A stretch of 64,000 nucleotides of DNA from Rubrivivax sp. (GCA_020248945.1 JADCGQ010000010.1:1-64000); one strand, 5' to 3'. Positions 10,484-23,400 are shown, counted from the stretch's first letter. The notes: generated by a model not told the origin, from the sequence alone. Program-made: numbers and translations.

Positions 10484-11884
10484 ATGGCTGAATTCAAGGA
10501 AGCCCCGGCTGGCGCGCCGATGGGGGAAAAGCTCCTGACCTGGGTCGACAACCGATTCCCGGCGTCCAAGCTGTACAAGGAGCACCTCTCCGAGTACTAC
10601 GCGCCGAAGAACTTCAACTGGATGTACTTCTTCGGCTCGCTGGCGATGCTGGTGCTGGTGATCCAGATCGTCACCGGCATCTTCCTGACGATGCACTACA
10701 AGCCCGACGCCAACCTGGCCTTCGGCTCGGTCGAGTACATCATGCGCGATGTGCCCTGGGGCTGGCTGGTGCGCTACATGCACTCCACAGGCGCCAGCGC
10801 GTTCTTCATCATCGTGTACCTGCACATGTTCCGCGGCATGCTGTACGGCAGCTACCAGAAGCCGCGCGAGCTGATCTGGATCTTCGGTGTCGCCATCTTC
10901 CTGTGCCTGATGGGCGAGGCCTTCATGGGCTACCTGCTGCCCTGGGGCCAGATGAGCTACTGGGGCGCCCAGGTCATCATCAACCTGTTCGCGGCCATCC
11001 CGTTCATCGGGCCGGACCTCTCGATCCTGATCCGCGGCGACTACGTCGTCGGCGACGCCACGCTGAACCGCTTCTTCGCGCTGCACGTGATCGCGCTGCC
11101 GCTGGTCATCGTCGGCCTGGTGGCGGCGCACATCATTGCGCTGCACGAGGTGGGTTCGAACAACCCCGATGGCGTCGAGATCAAGGCCAAGAAAGACGCC
11201 TCGGGCAAGCCGCTCGACGGCATTCCGTTCCACCCGTACTACACGGTGCACGACATCCTGGGCGTCAGCGTCTTCCTGCTGCTGTTCTCGGCCGTCATCT
11301 TCTTCGCGCCGACGATGGGCGGCTTCTTCCTGGAGTTCAACAACTTCATCCCGGCCGACCCGCTGAAGACGCCGCTGCACATCGCGCCGGTCTGGTACTT
11401 CACGCCCTACTACTCGATGCTGCGTGCGGTGACGACGCCGTTCGTGCACGTGCTGGTGGGCCTGGTGCTGGTGGCTGGCGTGGTGGGTTTCCTGTTTGCC
11501 GGCCTCAAGGGCATGTGGCGGTTTGCGCCGCTCGTCGGCGCACTCGTCGGTGCCGGCCTGCTGCTGGCCTTCGATCCCAAGTTCTGGGGCGTGGTGGTGA
11601 TGGGCGCGGCGGTGATGATCCTGTTCCCGTTGCCCTGGCTTGACCGCAGCCCGGTGCGCAGCATCCGCTACCGCCCGAGCTGGAACAAGTGGTTCTACGG
11701 CGTGTTCGTCGTGAACTTCGTCGTGCTGGGCTACCTCGGCATCCTGCCGCCCACCACCCTGGGCACCCTGGTCTCGCAGGCCGGCACGCTGTTCTACTTC
11801 GGCTTCTTCATGCTGATGCCCTGGTGGAGCCGCCTCGGCGAGTTCAAGCCGGTGCCCGACCGCGTGGTCTTCCAGCCGCACTGA
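10484..11884 (+). CDS. petB: Ubiquinol-cytochrome c reductase, cytochrome b subunit
   Basis: Membrane core of the bc1 complex, carrying hemes bL and bH and both quinone sites. It has 466 residues, and the multiple hydrophobic helices are evident. Heme ligands are His100, His114, His201 and His216; the 15-residue spacing of the last pair is typical of beta- and gammaproteobacterial forms. WGAQVIINLF and the PEWY-loop equivalent region lie in the expected places; the latter reads around PADPLKTPLHIAPVWYFTPY, a variant of PEWYF. The final 60 or so residues form an extra hydrophobic tail. petC starts 20 bases downstream. Confidence 0.97.
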   Translation: MAEFKEAPAGAPMGEKLLTWVDNRFPASKLYKEHLSEYYAPKNFNWMYFFGSLAMLVLVIQIVTGIFLTMHYKPDANLAFGSVEYIMRDVPWGWLVRYMHSTGASAFFIIVYLHMFRGMLYGSYQKPRELIWIFGVAIFLCLMGEAFMGYLLPWGQMSYWGAQVIINLFAAIPFIGPDLSILIRGDYVVGDATLNRFFALHVIALPLVIVGLVAAHIIALHEVGSNNPDGVEIKAKKDASGKPLDGIPFHPYYTVHDILGVSVFLLLFSAVIFFAPTMGGFFLEFNNFIPADPLKTPLHIAPVWYFTPYYSMLRAVTTPFVHVLVGLVLVAGVVGFLFAGLKGMWRFAPLVGALVGAGLLLAFDPKFWGVVVMGAAVMILFPLPWLDRSPVRSIRYRPSWNKWFYGVFVVNFVVLGYLGILPPTTLGTLVSQAGTLFYFGFFMLMPWWSRLGEFKPVPDRVVFQPH

Positions 11885-11904
11885 ACCGATCCGAGCCTCC
11901 CATC

Positions 11905-12681
11905 ATGAAGCGAATCCTTCTCGTCCTGCTCGCCGCGCTCACCCTGTCCGGCTCGGCCTTTGCGGCCGGCGCCGGGCTCGTGCCCTGGGATCGGTTCGAC
12001 ACCAAGCGTGTCACCGACATGGCGGCACTGCAGCGCGGTGCCAAGCTGTTTGCCAACTACTGCCTGAACTGCCATTCGGCCGGGTTCATGCGCTACAACC
12101 GGCTGCGCGACATCGGCCTGACCGACCAGCAGATCAAGGACAACCTGATCTTCACCGGCGCCAAGGTCGGCGACCTGATGCACATCTCGATGCGGCCGGC
12201 CGACTCGAAGGAGTGGTTCGGTGCCGCGCCGCCCGACCTGACGCTGATTGCACGTTCGCGCGCCGGCTTCGGCATGGGTGCCAACAGCGGTGCCGACTAC
12301 ATCTACACCTTCCTGCGCACCTACTACCGCGACGAGACCAAGGCCACCGGCTGGAACAACGCGGCCTTCCCGAACGTGGGCATGCCGTTTCCGCTGTGGG
12401 AACTGCAGGGCCAGCAGCGCGCCGTGTTCGAGACGCGCACCGACGCCGCCTCGGGCAAGCAGTCGCAGGTCTTCAAGGGCTTCGAGATCGCACAGCCCGG
12501 CTCGATGACGGCGGCGCAGTACAACGAAGCAGCCGCCGACCTGACCGCCTTCCTCTTCTGGATGGCCGAGCCGCAGGCGACCAGTCGCGTGCGCATCGGC
12601 GTCTGGGTGATGCTCTTCCTGAGCATCTTTATCATCATCGCCTGGCGTCTGAACGCGGCGTTCTGGAAGGACATCAAGTAA
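11905..12681 (+). CDS. petC: Ubiquinol-cytochrome c reductase, cytochrome c1 subunit
   Basis: Membrane-anchored c-type cytochrome of the bc1 complex. The start at 11905 gives 258 residues beginning with a cleavable Sec signal (MKRILLVLLAALTLSG, SAFAA). The heme attaches at Cys53-Cys56-His57 (CLNCH), and Met160 in NVGMPFPLWEL is the likely sixth ligand. A C-terminal anchor at about residues 229-250 (IGVWVMLFLSIFIIIAWRL) ends in WKDIK. A terminator-like hairpin follows, so petABC is probably one transcript. The longer upstream frame overlaps petB and is not used. Confidence 0.97.
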   Translation: MKRILLVLLAALTLSGSAFAAGAGLVPWDRFDTKRVTDMAALQRGAKLFANYCLNCHSAGFMRYNRLRDIGLTDQQIKDNLIFTGAKVGDLMHISMRPADSKEWFGAAPPDLTLIARSRAGFGMGANSGADYIYTFLRTYYRDETKATGWNNAAFPNVGMPFPLWELQGQQRAVFETRTDAASGKQSQVFKGFEIAQPGSMTAAQYNEAAADLTAFLFWMAEPQATSRVRIGVWVMLFLSIFIIIAWRLNAAFWKDIK

Positions 12682-12716
12682 TCGGTTCCAGCCCTGCCCC
12701 TGGGCAGGGTTCACGG

Positions 12717-12757
12717 CGCAGTGGGGGCGGTTTCAGCACCCACTGCGTTTTGCTTTT
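12717..12757 (+). terminator. Rho-independent terminator after petABC
   Basis: CGCAGTGGG (12717-12725) pairs perfectly with CCCACTGCG (12739-12747) across a 13-base loop, followed immediately by TTTTGCTTTT. A second GC hairpin without a T-tract (CCCTGCCC 12692-12699 with GGGCAGGG 12702-12709) lies just upstream. Together they probably end the petABC transcript before sspA. Confidence 0.8.
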
Positions 12758-12835
12758 GCGATCGGGCGGCGCACCTGCGGCCGGCCCCGCAATACAACAG
12801 ACAATCTCGACAGAAGACGACGAAAGGCTCCCGCC

Positions 12836-13447
12836 ATGATGGTGCTCTACTCCGGAACGACCTGCCCCTACTCGCACCGCTGCCGCTTCGTGCTGTTCGA
12901 GAAGGGCATGGACTTCGAGATCCGCGATGTCGACATCTTCGCCAAGCCGGAGGACATCGCGCTGATGAACCCGTACAACGAGGTGCCCATCCTGGTGGAG
13001 CGCGACCTCATCCTGTACGAGAGCCACATCATCAACGAGTACATCGACGAGCGCTTCCCGCACCCGCAGCTGATGCCCGGCGACCCTGTGGCGCGTGCGC
13101 GCGTGCGGCTGTTCCTCTTCAATTTCGAGAAAGAACTGTTCAGCAACGTCAACCTGCTCGAAGGCCGCGGCGTCAAGGCCACCGAGAAGCAGCTCGAGAA
13201 GGCCCGCGACCAGATCCGCGACCGGCTGACGCAGCTCGCGCCGATCTTCCTGAAGAACAAGTACATGCTGGGCGACGACTTCAGCATGCTCGACGTGGCC
13301 ATCGCGCCGCTGCTGTGGCGGCTCGACTACTACGGCATCGACCTGAGCAAGAACGCCGTGCCGCTGCTGAAGTACGCCGAGCGCATCTTCTCGCGCCCGG
13401 CCTACATCGAGGCGCTGACGCCTTCGGAAAAGGTGATGCGAAAGTAA
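12836..13447 (+). CDS. sspA: Stringent starvation protein A (SspA)
   Basis: RNA-polymerase-associated protein with a glutathione-S-transferase fold, known from E. coli to affect transcription in stationary phase and acid tolerance. It has 203 residues. The thioredoxin-like N-terminus reads MVLYSGTTCPYSHRCRFVLF; EVPILVERDLILYESHIINE matches the family, with a helical C-terminal domain. The ATG at 12836 has an ATG (12839) directly after it; either could be used. sspB follows after 29 bases, the usual pairing. Confidence 0.95.
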   Translation: MMVLYSGTTCPYSHRCRFVLFEKGMDFEIRDVDIFAKPEDIALMNPYNEVPILVERDLILYESHIINEYIDERFPHPQLMPGDPVARARVRLFLFNFEKELFSNVNLLEGRGVKATEKQLEKARDQIRDRLTQLAPIFLKNKYMLGDDFSMLDVAIAPLLWRLDYYGIDLSKNAVPLLKYAERIFSRPAYIEALTPSEKVMRK

Positions 13448-13476
13448 GCTCCCGCATCCGACGCTCTCCCTTCACG

Positions 13477-14013
13477 ATGGCCGGTCTCTCGGATAACGCA
13501 GGCAGCTCGACCCGTCCGTACCTCGTGCGGGCGCTGCACGACTGGTGCACCGACAACGGCTTCACGCCCTACATCGCCGTGCACGTGGGGGCCCGCGTCC
13601 AGGTGCCGATGGAGTACGTGAAGAACAACGAGATCGTGCTCAACGTCAGCTTCGAGGCCACCTCGAACCTGCGCCTGGGCAACGATGCCATCGAGTTCAA
13701 GGCGCGCTTCGGTGGTGTCACGCGCGAGATCCACGTGCCGATCGAAAGCGTCGTGGCCATCTACGCCCGTGAAAACGGGCAAGGCATGGCCTTCCCGATG
13801 CCCACGGCGGCCGCCAGCCCTGGCGCCGACGACGGAGCCACCACGCCAGCGCCCGAGCCCTTGCGCGGCGGGCTGCGTCTGGCCTCGTCGGAGCCCGCGG
13901 CCAGCGAGGCCGCGCCCGACATGCGCGTCGAGTCCACCGACGAACCCGGCGACGAACCCCCGCCACCCGCGGGCGGCGACTCTCCGCGCCCGACGCTCAA
14001 GCGCGTCAAGTGA
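13477..14013 (+). CDS. sspB: ClpXP protease specificity-enhancing factor SspB
   Basis: Adaptor that delivers ssrA-tagged proteins from stalled ribosomes to ClpXP. Starting at MAGLSDNAGS gives 178 residues. The folded domain (about 10-115) has RPYLVRALHDWCTDNGFTPY, NNEIVLNVSFEATSNLRLGN and FKARFGGVTREIHVPIESVV. A disordered tail rich in Ala, Pro, Glu and Asp follows, in which the last residues, PTLKRVK, resemble the ClpX-binding tail of known SspB. It is 29 bases after sspA and followed by a palindrome and tRNA-Thr. Confidence 0.95.
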   Translation: MAGLSDNAGSSTRPYLVRALHDWCTDNGFTPYIAVHVGARVQVPMEYVKNNEIVLNVSFEATSNLRLGNDAIEFKARFGGVTREIHVPIESVVAIYARENGQGMAFPMPTAAASPGADDGATTPAPEPLRGGLRLASSEPAASEAAPDMRVESTDEPGDEPPPPAGGDSPRPTLKRVK

Positions 14014-14021
14014 AGCGCCCG

Positions 14022-14037
14022 CCGGCACCCGGGTGCC
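14022..14037. terminator. Perfect palindrome after sspB, possible weak terminator
   Basis: CGGCACCCGGGTGCCG is a perfect 16-base palindrome nine bases after the sspB stop. It lacks a T-tract, so it may act as a pause or stability hairpin rather than a strong terminator. Confidence 0.4.
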
Positions 14038-14042
14038 GCGCC

Positions 14043-14048
14043 TAAAAT
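14043..14048 (+). promoter_or_regulatory. Possible -10 element for tRNA-Thr (TAAAAT)
   Basis: TAAAAT lies 34 bases before the mature tRNA 5' end in GC-rich sequence. No clear -35 partner was found. Confidence 0.3.
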
Positions 14049-14081
14049 CGCGCGCTGTTCCTGCACACCCGTGTTGTCCCC

Positions 14082-14157
14082 GCCGGCTTAGCTCAGTTGG
14101 TAGAGCACCCGCCTTGTAAGCGGAAGGTCTTCGGTTCGATTCCGAAAGCCGGCACCA
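14082..14157 (+). tRNA. tRNA-Thr (anticodon UGU)
   Basis: A complete cloverleaf of 76 bases with encoded CCA. The acceptor stem GCCGGCT pairs with AGCCGGC; the D arm is GCTC/GAGC; the anticodon loop CTTGTAA gives anticodon TGT, reading ACA and related Thr codons. The T arm is TTCGG/CCGAA with loop TTCGATT. The top pair of the anticodon stem is a C-A mismatch; the rest of the stem pairs. Confidence 0.97.
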
Positions 14158-14204
14158 TCGCCTCCCGCCTGCGCCAGAGGCTAGCGCGCCGCTGACCCTT
14201 CGAG

Positions 14205-14519
14205 CTACGCCAGCGACAGCTTCACGCGCACCACCCGCAACTCGAAGCCGGCCGCCGCCAGCGCGGCCTCGATCTGCGGCACACACTGTCGCAACTTCGC
14301 CGCCGCCGGGGCGTGTTTGACGAGCAGGATCCAGCTCGTCTCGTCGAGCGGGCCCGCCTCGATGGCCCCGCCCAGCCCCGGGGGCAACACGGGTTGGATG
14401 GCCGCCAGCCGAGCCCGAGAATCGCGCACCCGCTGCAGCAGGCCCGCCAGCGTGTCGTGGCGGGCCAGTGCGCTGCCCACGGTTTGCGAGCGCAGCAAGG
14501 ATGACGGCGGAACGGCCAT
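14205..14519 (-). CDS. DciA-like protein (DUF721 family)
   Basis: A 104-residue protein resembling DUF721/DciA, the ancestral replicative-helicase loading factor of bacteria that lack DnaC. Weak but consistent features are an N-terminal helical stretch, ARHDTLAGLLQRVRDSRARL, and the beta-alpha core around SWILLVKHAPAAAKLRQCVP. The gene's position, divergent from an M23 peptidase and secA, is where DUF721 genes are commonly found in Burkholderiales. The intergenic gap to the peptidase is only 15 bases, so promoters must overlap the coding starts. Confidence 0.7.
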   Translation of the reverse strand: MAVPPSSLLRSQTVGSALARHDTLAGLLQRVRDSRARLAAIQPVLPPGLGGAIEAGPLDETSWILLVKHAPAAAKLRQCVPQIEAALAAAGFELRVVRVKLSLA

Positions 14520-14534
14520 GAAGGAAGTCTAGCG

Positions 14535-15536
14535 ATGCAGGTGCTCATCACCCACGGAACCGTGGCGCGCACGCGCGTGCTGCACCTGTCGCGCTGGCAG
14601 ATCGTGGCCGCGGTCGCGGCGCTTGTGGTCGTGCTGCTCGGCGTGTCCGGCAGTGTGTACCACTTCGTGTTTCTGAAGGCCGCCCGCGAGGGTTGGCCAG
14701 TGGTGGCACCGCTGGTGCGCCTGATCGTGCGCGACGAGATCGAACAGCGCGAGCGCTTCATGCGCCACAACCTCGATGCGATCGCGCAGCGTGTGGGCGA
14801 GATGCAGGCCAAGCTGGTGAAGCTCGAGACCATGGGCGAGCGCGTGGCCGGCCTGGCGGGCTTGAAGGCCGACGAGCTGAAGGCGCTGCCGGCCGCCGGC
14901 CCGGGCGGCTCGGCACCGGCAGCCACGCCGGCAGCCCGCGGTGGCCCGTTCGTGCCCGCCCCGCGCCCGAGCCTGGTGCAGTTGCAGGGCGCCGTCGAGC
15001 GCCTGGGCGAAACCACCGACTGGCAGACCGATCTCTTCACCTGGTTCGAGTCGCGCCTGCAGGAGAACCGCCTCGCCGCGCTGATGGTGCCCAGCCAGGC
15101 ACCGGTGGACGTGCCGGTGGGATCGGGCTTCGGTTTCCGCCCCGACCCCTTCAACGGCCGGCCCGCCCTGCATTCGGGGCTGGATTTCCCGGCCGAGCCG
15201 GGCACGCCGATCGTGGCCGCCGCAGGCGGGATGGTGGTCGCGCGCGAATGGCATCCGGCCTACGGACACCTGCTGGAAATCGACCATGGCAACGGCCTCG
15301 TCACCCGCTATGCCCATGCGCAGAAGCTGGACGTCGAGCTCGGCGCGCTGGTGCGCCGCGGTCAGCGCGTGGCCAGCGTGGGCAGCAGCGGACGCTCGAC
15401 CGGGCCCCACCTGCACTTCGAGGTGCTGGTGGACGGTGTCCCGCAAGACCCAGCCCGGTTCCTGGCCGGCGGGCGCGGCCGGGCGCCGGCAGACTTTGCG
15501 GCGCGCGTCACGCCCGCCACGCGCGTCCGCCGCTGA
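14535..15536 (+). CDS. M23 family metallopeptidase (membrane-anchored murein hydrolase-like)
   Basis: A 333-residue envelope protein. One N-terminal transmembrane helix (about residues 20-43, IVAAVAALVVVLLGVSGSVY) is followed by a coiled-coil-like stretch (about 65-115) and a Pro/Ala linker. The C-terminal LytM/M23 domain has the zinc motif His213-x3-Asp217 (HSGLD) and His292-Leu-His294 (HLHF). All expected metal ligands are present, so it is probably an active peptidoglycan endopeptidase. It precedes secA by 135 bases, a conserved order in related species. Confidence 0.93.
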   Translation: MQVLITHGTVARTRVLHLSRWQIVAAVAALVVVLLGVSGSVYHFVFLKAAREGWPVVAPLVRLIVRDEIEQRERFMRHNLDAIAQRVGEMQAKLVKLETMGERVAGLAGLKADELKALPAAGPGGSAPAATPAARGGPFVPAPRPSLVQLQGAVERLGETTDWQTDLFTWFESRLQENRLAALMVPSQAPVDVPVGSGFGFRPDPFNGRPALHSGLDFPAEPGTPIVAAAGGMVVAREWHPAYGHLLEIDHGNGLVTRYAHAQKLDVELGALVRRGQRVASVGSSGRSTGPHLHFEVLVDGVPQDPARFLAGGRGRAPADFAARVTPATRVRR

Positions 15537-15671
15537 CCCGCCCACCAGCGGGGCTGGGCCAGCGGGCCCCGGTGATAGCATCCGCGAGATTTGCCGTTAC
15601 AAGCCCATGGCGGCTTGTGGACGGCCCTGGCGTCCCCATCTGAGGCGGCGTCTGACGAACCCGCTCAACCG

Positions 15672-18422
<2,751 letters not shown>

Positions 18423-18444
18423 GCAAGCGGGGCGGCGCCGCACG

Positions 18445-19038
18445 ATGCAGCCGTCCGACCTGCTTTCCGCTCCGGCCCTCATCCAGACGCCCCGGCTGCG
18501 CCTGGTGCTCCCCAGCGCCGACAACGCCGAGGCCCTGGCGACAGTCTTCCTCGACAGCCTGAACCGTTCGCTGCCCTACCTGGGCTTCATCGCCTGGGCG
18601 CAGAGCGCACATGACGCCGACTGGGCGGCGCGTTTCCTGCAGCGCGACGTCGAGGACATCGCCCGAGGCGACTTGCTCGTCTACTACGCCTTCGAGACGG
18701 CCACTGCCGACGGCGACGGCTCTTATGTCGGACGCGTCGACCTGCACAGCTGGGACCATGCCGTGCCCCGCTGCGAGGTGGGCTACGTCGGCGAGCCGCA
18801 GGTGTCGGGCCGTGGCCTCATGCGCGAGGCCGTGCTGGCCTGCATCGAGCTGGCCCTGTCGCTGGGCGCGGCGCGCGTGCAGGCGCTCAGCGAAGCCGGC
18901 AACCTGCGGGCGCTGCGTTTTGCCGAACAGGCGCTCGAGCTGCAGCGCGAAGGCGTGCTGCGCCACTACGAGCGCGACGCGCAGGGCCGGCTGGGCGAGC
19001 AGGTGATGTTCGCCCGCGTGCGCGAAGACGCCCGCTGA
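18445..19038 (+). CDS. GNAT family N-acetyltransferase (RimJ/RimL-like)
   Basis: A 197-residue acetyl-CoA-dependent acetyltransferase of the RimJ/RimL type, whose members acetylate ribosomal-protein N-termini or small amines. Features are the N-terminal strand IQTPRLRLVLPSADNAEAL, GRVDLHSWDHAVPRCEVGYV, and the acetyl-CoA loop region around VSGRGLMREAVLACIELALS. The substrate cannot be told from sequence. It lies 22 bases after secA and 75 before argJ, possibly read through from secA. Confidence 0.85.
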   Translation: MQPSDLLSAPALIQTPRLRLVLPSADNAEALATVFLDSLNRSLPYLGFIAWAQSAHDADWAARFLQRDVEDIARGDLLVYYAFETATADGDGSYVGRVDLHSWDHAVPRCEVGYVGEPQVSGRGLMREAVLACIELALSLGAARVQALSEAGNLRALRFAEQALELQREGVLRHYERDAQGRLGEQVMFARVREDAR

Positions 19039-19063
19039 GGGTGGGGCCTGGCGCGCCGGTTTC

Positions 19064-19069
19064 TACAAT
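19064..19069 (+). promoter_or_regulatory. Possible -10 element for argJ (TACAAT)
   Basis: TACAAT lies 44 bases upstream of the argJ ATG. It matches five of six consensus bases, but no -35 box is apparent at the usual spacing. Confidence 0.35.
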
Positions 19070-19113
19070 CTGTCGCTCTTTCGACCTCTCTTTCGCCTCG
19101 GCGATCTCTGACC

Positions 19114-20343
19114 ATGCCCGTCAATCTGTCCGCTCCCGATCCCGCCGCCCTGCACCCCGTTCCGGGCCTGCGCATCGGCACGGCGATGGCTGGCGTGCGC
19201 AAGCCCAACCGGCGCGACCTGGTGGTGTTCGATTTCGTCGCCGGCACGCAGGTGGCAGGCGTCTTCACCACCAACCGCTTCTGTGCCGCGCCGGTGCAAA
19301 TCTGCCAGCAGCGCCTGGCCGCCGGCAGTGCCGTGCGTGCGCTGCTGGTGAACACCGGCAACGCCAACGCCGGCACCGGCGCCGACGGTCTGGCGCGTGC
19401 GCAGCGCAGCTGCGAGGCGCTGGCCGCACTGATGGGCCTGGCGCCCGAGCAGGTGCTGCCGTTTTCCACCGGCGTGATCATGGAAACACTGCCAGTCGAG
19501 CGCATCGAGGCCGGCCTGCCCGCGGCCCTGGCCGCCCGCCGCGACGACGGCTGGGCCGAGGCCGCCGCCGGCATCATGACCACCGACACGCTGCCCAAGG
19601 CGGCCTCGCGCCAGGTGCAGATCGACGGCCACACCGTCACTGTCAGCGGCATCGCCAAGGGCGCCGGCATGATCCGGCCGCAGATGGCCACCATGCTGAG
19701 CTTCATGGCCACCGATGCCGCGCTGGCCCCGGCGGCGCTGCAGCAACTGGTGCGCGAGGCCGCCGACCTCAGCTTCAACCGCATCACCATCGACGGCGAC
19801 ACCAGCACCAACGACTCCTTCGTGCTGGCGGCCACCGGGCAGAGTGGCCTGCCGCGCATCGACCGCCTCGACACCCCCGCCGGCCGCGCGCTGCGCGAGG
19901 CCGTGGTGGCGGTGTCGCAGCAGCTGGCGCAGGCCATCGTGCGCGACGGCGAAGGCGCCACCAAGTTCATCACCGTGCAGGTGCAGGGCGGCCGCGACGA
20001 GGCCGAATGCCGGCTCGCGGCCTACGCCATTGCGCACTCGCCGCTGGTGAAGACGGCCTTCTTCGCGTCCGACCCCAACCTCGGCCGCATCCTGGCCGCG
20101 GTGGGCTACGCCGGCATCGCCGATCTCGACCAGGGCCTGATCGACCTCTTCCTCGACGACGTGCACGTGGTCGAGCGTGGCGGCCGCCTCGCCAGCTACC
20201 GCGAGGAAGACGGCAAGCGGGTGATGAAGGGCAGCGAGATCACGATCCGCGTGCACCTGCACCGCGGGCCGGCACAGACCACCGTGTGGACCTGCGACCT
20301 GAGCCACGACTACGTGAGCATCAACGCCGACTACCGCAGCTGA
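19114..20343 (+). CDS. argJ: Bifunctional glutamate N-acetyltransferase/amino-acid acetyltransferase ArgJ
   Basis: Arginine biosynthesis enzyme that transfers acetyl groups from N-acetylornithine to glutamate and may also acetylate glutamate directly. At 409 residues it is full-length. The self-cleavage site is in [20 protein letters not shown], with Thr193 as the nucleophile exposed after autoproteolysis. [31 protein letters not shown] and the C-terminal [15 protein letters not shown] are typical. It ends a plus-strand run and faces the convergent subtilase across a terminator. Confidence 0.97.
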   Translation: MPVNLSAPDPAALHPVPGLRIGTAMAGVRKPNRRDLVVFDFVAGTQVAGVFTTNRFCAAPVQICQQRLAAGSAVRALLVNTGNANAGTGADGLARAQRSCEALAALMGLAPEQVLPFSTGVIMETLPVERIEAGLPAALAARRDDGWAEAAAGIMTTDTLPKAASRQVQIDGHTVTVSGIAKGAGMIRPQMATMLSFMATDAALAPAALQQLVREAADLSFNRITIDGDTSTNDSFVLAATGQSGLPRIDRLDTPAGRALREAVVAVSQQLAQAIVRDGEGATKFITVQVQGGRDEAECRLAAYAIAHSPLVKTAFFASDPNLGRILAAVGYAGIADLDQGLIDLFLDDVHVVERGGRLASYREEDGKRVMKGSEITIRVHLHRGPAQTTVWTCDLSHDYVSINADYRS

Positions 20344-20395
20344 GTCGGGGCCGCCGCACCGGCGGCCTGGTCGCGCAAGCCGGCTCACCAAGAAA

Positions 20396-20427
20396 AAGGC
20401 CGCCGCACCCGCAGGTGCGGCGGCCTT
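20396..20427 (-). terminator. Strong rho-independent terminator between argJ and the subtilase
   Basis: A perfect 14-base-pair stem (AAGGCCGCCGCACC, 20396-20409, with its complement at 20414-20427) closes a CGCA loop. Read on the minus strand it runs into TTTTTCTTGG, so it mainly ends the subtilase transcript and may also stop argJ transcripts. A smaller hairpin (GGCCGCC 20349-20355 with GGCGGCC 20361-20367) lies right after the argJ stop. Confidence 0.85.
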
Positions 20428-20449
20428 CGTCCGGCCGGGGCCGGCGAAC

Positions 20450-23400
20450 TCAGTTCACGCCGACGAGGCTGGCTTCGCGGCCGGGCATGCCGTCACGCCA
20501 CATGAGCATCAGGCCGCTCTGCGACGGCGATCCGGTGCTGGCCGTCCCGCTGACCGGCAGTGCACCACTCACCCCCACCGGCACCGCCACGCCCGCCGTG
20601 GTGACGAAGCGCGGCGCGTTGAGCTGGTAGGTCATCGTGCCGATGGTGTCGCTGGTCGCGCCGGTGAAGTAGTTGTCGAGCGCGATGACGCGGAAGTTGA
20701 ACGGCTGCGTCGGATCGACCACCGTCTGCGGCGTGCCCGGAGCCGGCCCGTAGGTCGGGCGGACCGGGATGGTGAGGATCCAGTTGCTGCTGTTGAGGTC
20801 GGCGGTCGTGAAGAAGTACGCCGTGGCCGGGCAGTTCGTGGCCGGAACGCAGCCCGTGAGTCGCTGCAGGAAGGCCAGGTTCTGGTTGGCCGTGCTGCGC
20901 GAAGCCGTGATCTGCCAGTCGTCGACGCCGTCGCGGTTGGTGTCGATCAGCACCCGCACCGTCAGGTTCTGGTTCGGTGCACTCACCGGATCCCAGCGCG
21001 AGATGGCGAACTGCACGCCGCTGTCGGCGCCGGTGCCGGTGTTCACGCCGCGAACGCCCACGGCTCGCAGGTCGGGCCGGGCGAACGAGTCACCCGAGGC
21101 CGGCAGCGCCGAACGGGGCAACTGCGGGCTGGTGCCGGTCAGGCTGAAGATGTCGGCGTTGGCGGTGGTGGCACCACCGGTGTTGCTGACCGGCAGGCTG
21201 CCGCTGCCGCTGGCCAGCGCGATGCTGGCCGGCGTCGTGCCGTTGTGCGAGCGCCGCGGGATCACGTGCCAGGGCATGACGACGCGCTCGCTGCCGCTGG
21301 TGAGCGTCAGGTAGCCGTCGAACTCCACTGCCGCGAGCAGCAGGCCGTTGTTGCCGTTCTGACCGCCGTTGACGCCGGTCGACTCCCACACCGGCAGTTG
21401 CGTCGGGTTGATCGACATCTGCACCGTGAACGCCGCCGACGAGTTGCCGCCGACGGTGATGCTCGACGGTGCGGTGACGGTCACGCCGCCAGTGGCATCG
21501 GCCGCATAGCGGAACGAGCTGGCGATGGTGTAGGTCTTCGCGGTGGTGCCGTAGTTGCGCACGACGACGCGCTTGCGCAGCGTGCGCGGGCCGGAGGTCG
21601 GCTGGTAGCCGAACGACAGCGAGTTCGCATCCGGGTTGGTGCTTTCCCACATCGCCGAGCCCAGATCGACGGCCTTGTCGATGCGCAGTTCGCCCGCACC
21701 GATGCGGGTGATCGGCGCCAGCAGGCCGGGCAACAGGGTCGGGTTGGTCAGGATGTTGTTGTCCGCGGCACCCATCAGGCGCGCCTTGACCTCGTGCGGG
21801 GCCAGCGACGGGGCGGTTTGCAGCAACTGGGCCGCGCCGCCGGCCACCACCGGCGCCGCGCCGGAGGTACCGCCGAAAACCCGCGTGCCCGTACCCGTGC
21901 CCACGACCGCGCTCACCGACGCGCCAGGCGCGCCGATGTCGGGCTTGATCGCGCCGTAGCCCGGGTTGGGCCCGCGCGACGAGCTGGCGACCATGCTGCC
22001 GTTCAGGCTGATGCGGCCCGAGAAGCTGATGGTGGCCGTCACGGCACCGGCCGCGACGGCGCTGCGCAGCGCGTTGCCGGCGGCCTGCGTGACGGCGATG
22101 GTGGAGTTGTAGACGGTGCCGCCACCGCCGAAGCTGAACGACGGGGGTTCGCTGGCCGCGACGTTGTCGTCGATGATGACGCCCACGGCGCCAGCGTTCG
22201 TGGCGTTGGCCGTCTTGATGCTGACCGCGCAGCCGTTGCGGCGGATCACGGCGATGCGGCCCGTGAAGGTGCCCGCGGCATACGCCGAGCAACCGGCGCC
22301 CGTGGTGGCGCCCGTCAGCGTGGTGTTGGGGTCCACCGCCAGCGGCGCCGTGATGTCGGCCGTGATCGGGTTCGACCAGCTTTGGTAGGCGGTGTTGGTG
22401 TTCGTGCCACCGGGCGAGGTGATCAGCGGGAAGCCGAAGCCACCCGGCACCTGCGTCTGCGCCACCGCGATGGCTTCGGGCGCCGACGACGGCGAGCCGT
22501 TGATGAACGGGATGTCGCCACCGTTGCCGGCCGAGGCCACGACCACGGTGCCGAAGCTCACGACGTTCTGCGACGACAGCACGCTCGGGTTCTCGCGCTG
22601 GCCGAAGTTCGCGCCCAGCGACATGTTGACCACCTCGACGGCGTCGGAGAGGTCGCCGTCCTGGTTCGGGTCGAGCACCCAGTCCAGGCCCTGCACGATG
22701 CCCAGGCCCGAGCAGCTCGTGGCCACAGCCGAGCAGACCTTGACGGCCAGCAGCTGGGCACCGGGGGCCATGCCCTTCCAGGTGCCGTCGGCGCTGCGGC
22801 CGCCGGCGATGTCAGCCACGTTGGTGCCGTGGCCCTGGCAATCGATGGGGTTGGGATCGGGTTCCAGCACGGGCGACGTGTTCGGCCAACGCTCGCCGAC
22901 GAAGTCGTAGCCGCCGATGACCTTGCTCGTCCACGTCGGGGCCGTGGTGTTGGCGGTGGTGACGACGCAGGCGGGACCCGCAGCACCGTAGGCCGCCGCA
23001 TAGGCTGCCAGCGTGCCGGCGCCGCCCAGGTTGCGGTGCGTGAAGTCGATGCCGGAGTCGAGGATGGCGATGCGCACGCCGGTGCCGTCGACCGAGGGGC
23101 TGCGGCCATGCAGCGCGGTGGCGCCGACATAGGCCGTAACGCTGGACAGGTCCATCGCCATGTCTTCGACCACCATCACGCTCTGCACGTCGGCCACGCG
23201 GGCCAGGGCGCCGAGCTGGTTGGCGTCGATGGACAGCAGCACGCCGTTGCTGGCGTTGGTGAGCTGACCGACGACCTGGCCCCCGAGGGCCTGCGCGGCG
23301 CTGATCACCGGGGCCTGCTTGGCCTTCAGTGCGGCCGAGTAGGCACGCTGCTGTTCGGCCGACCAGGGCACGCTGCGCGGTGCGGCGCCGGGGGCGCGAG

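Noticed and set aside
15537-15671. SecM-like regulatory peptide upstream of secA
   Set aside because: No arrest motif or signal-bearing frame is present; the in-frame ATG at 15597 only extends SecA.
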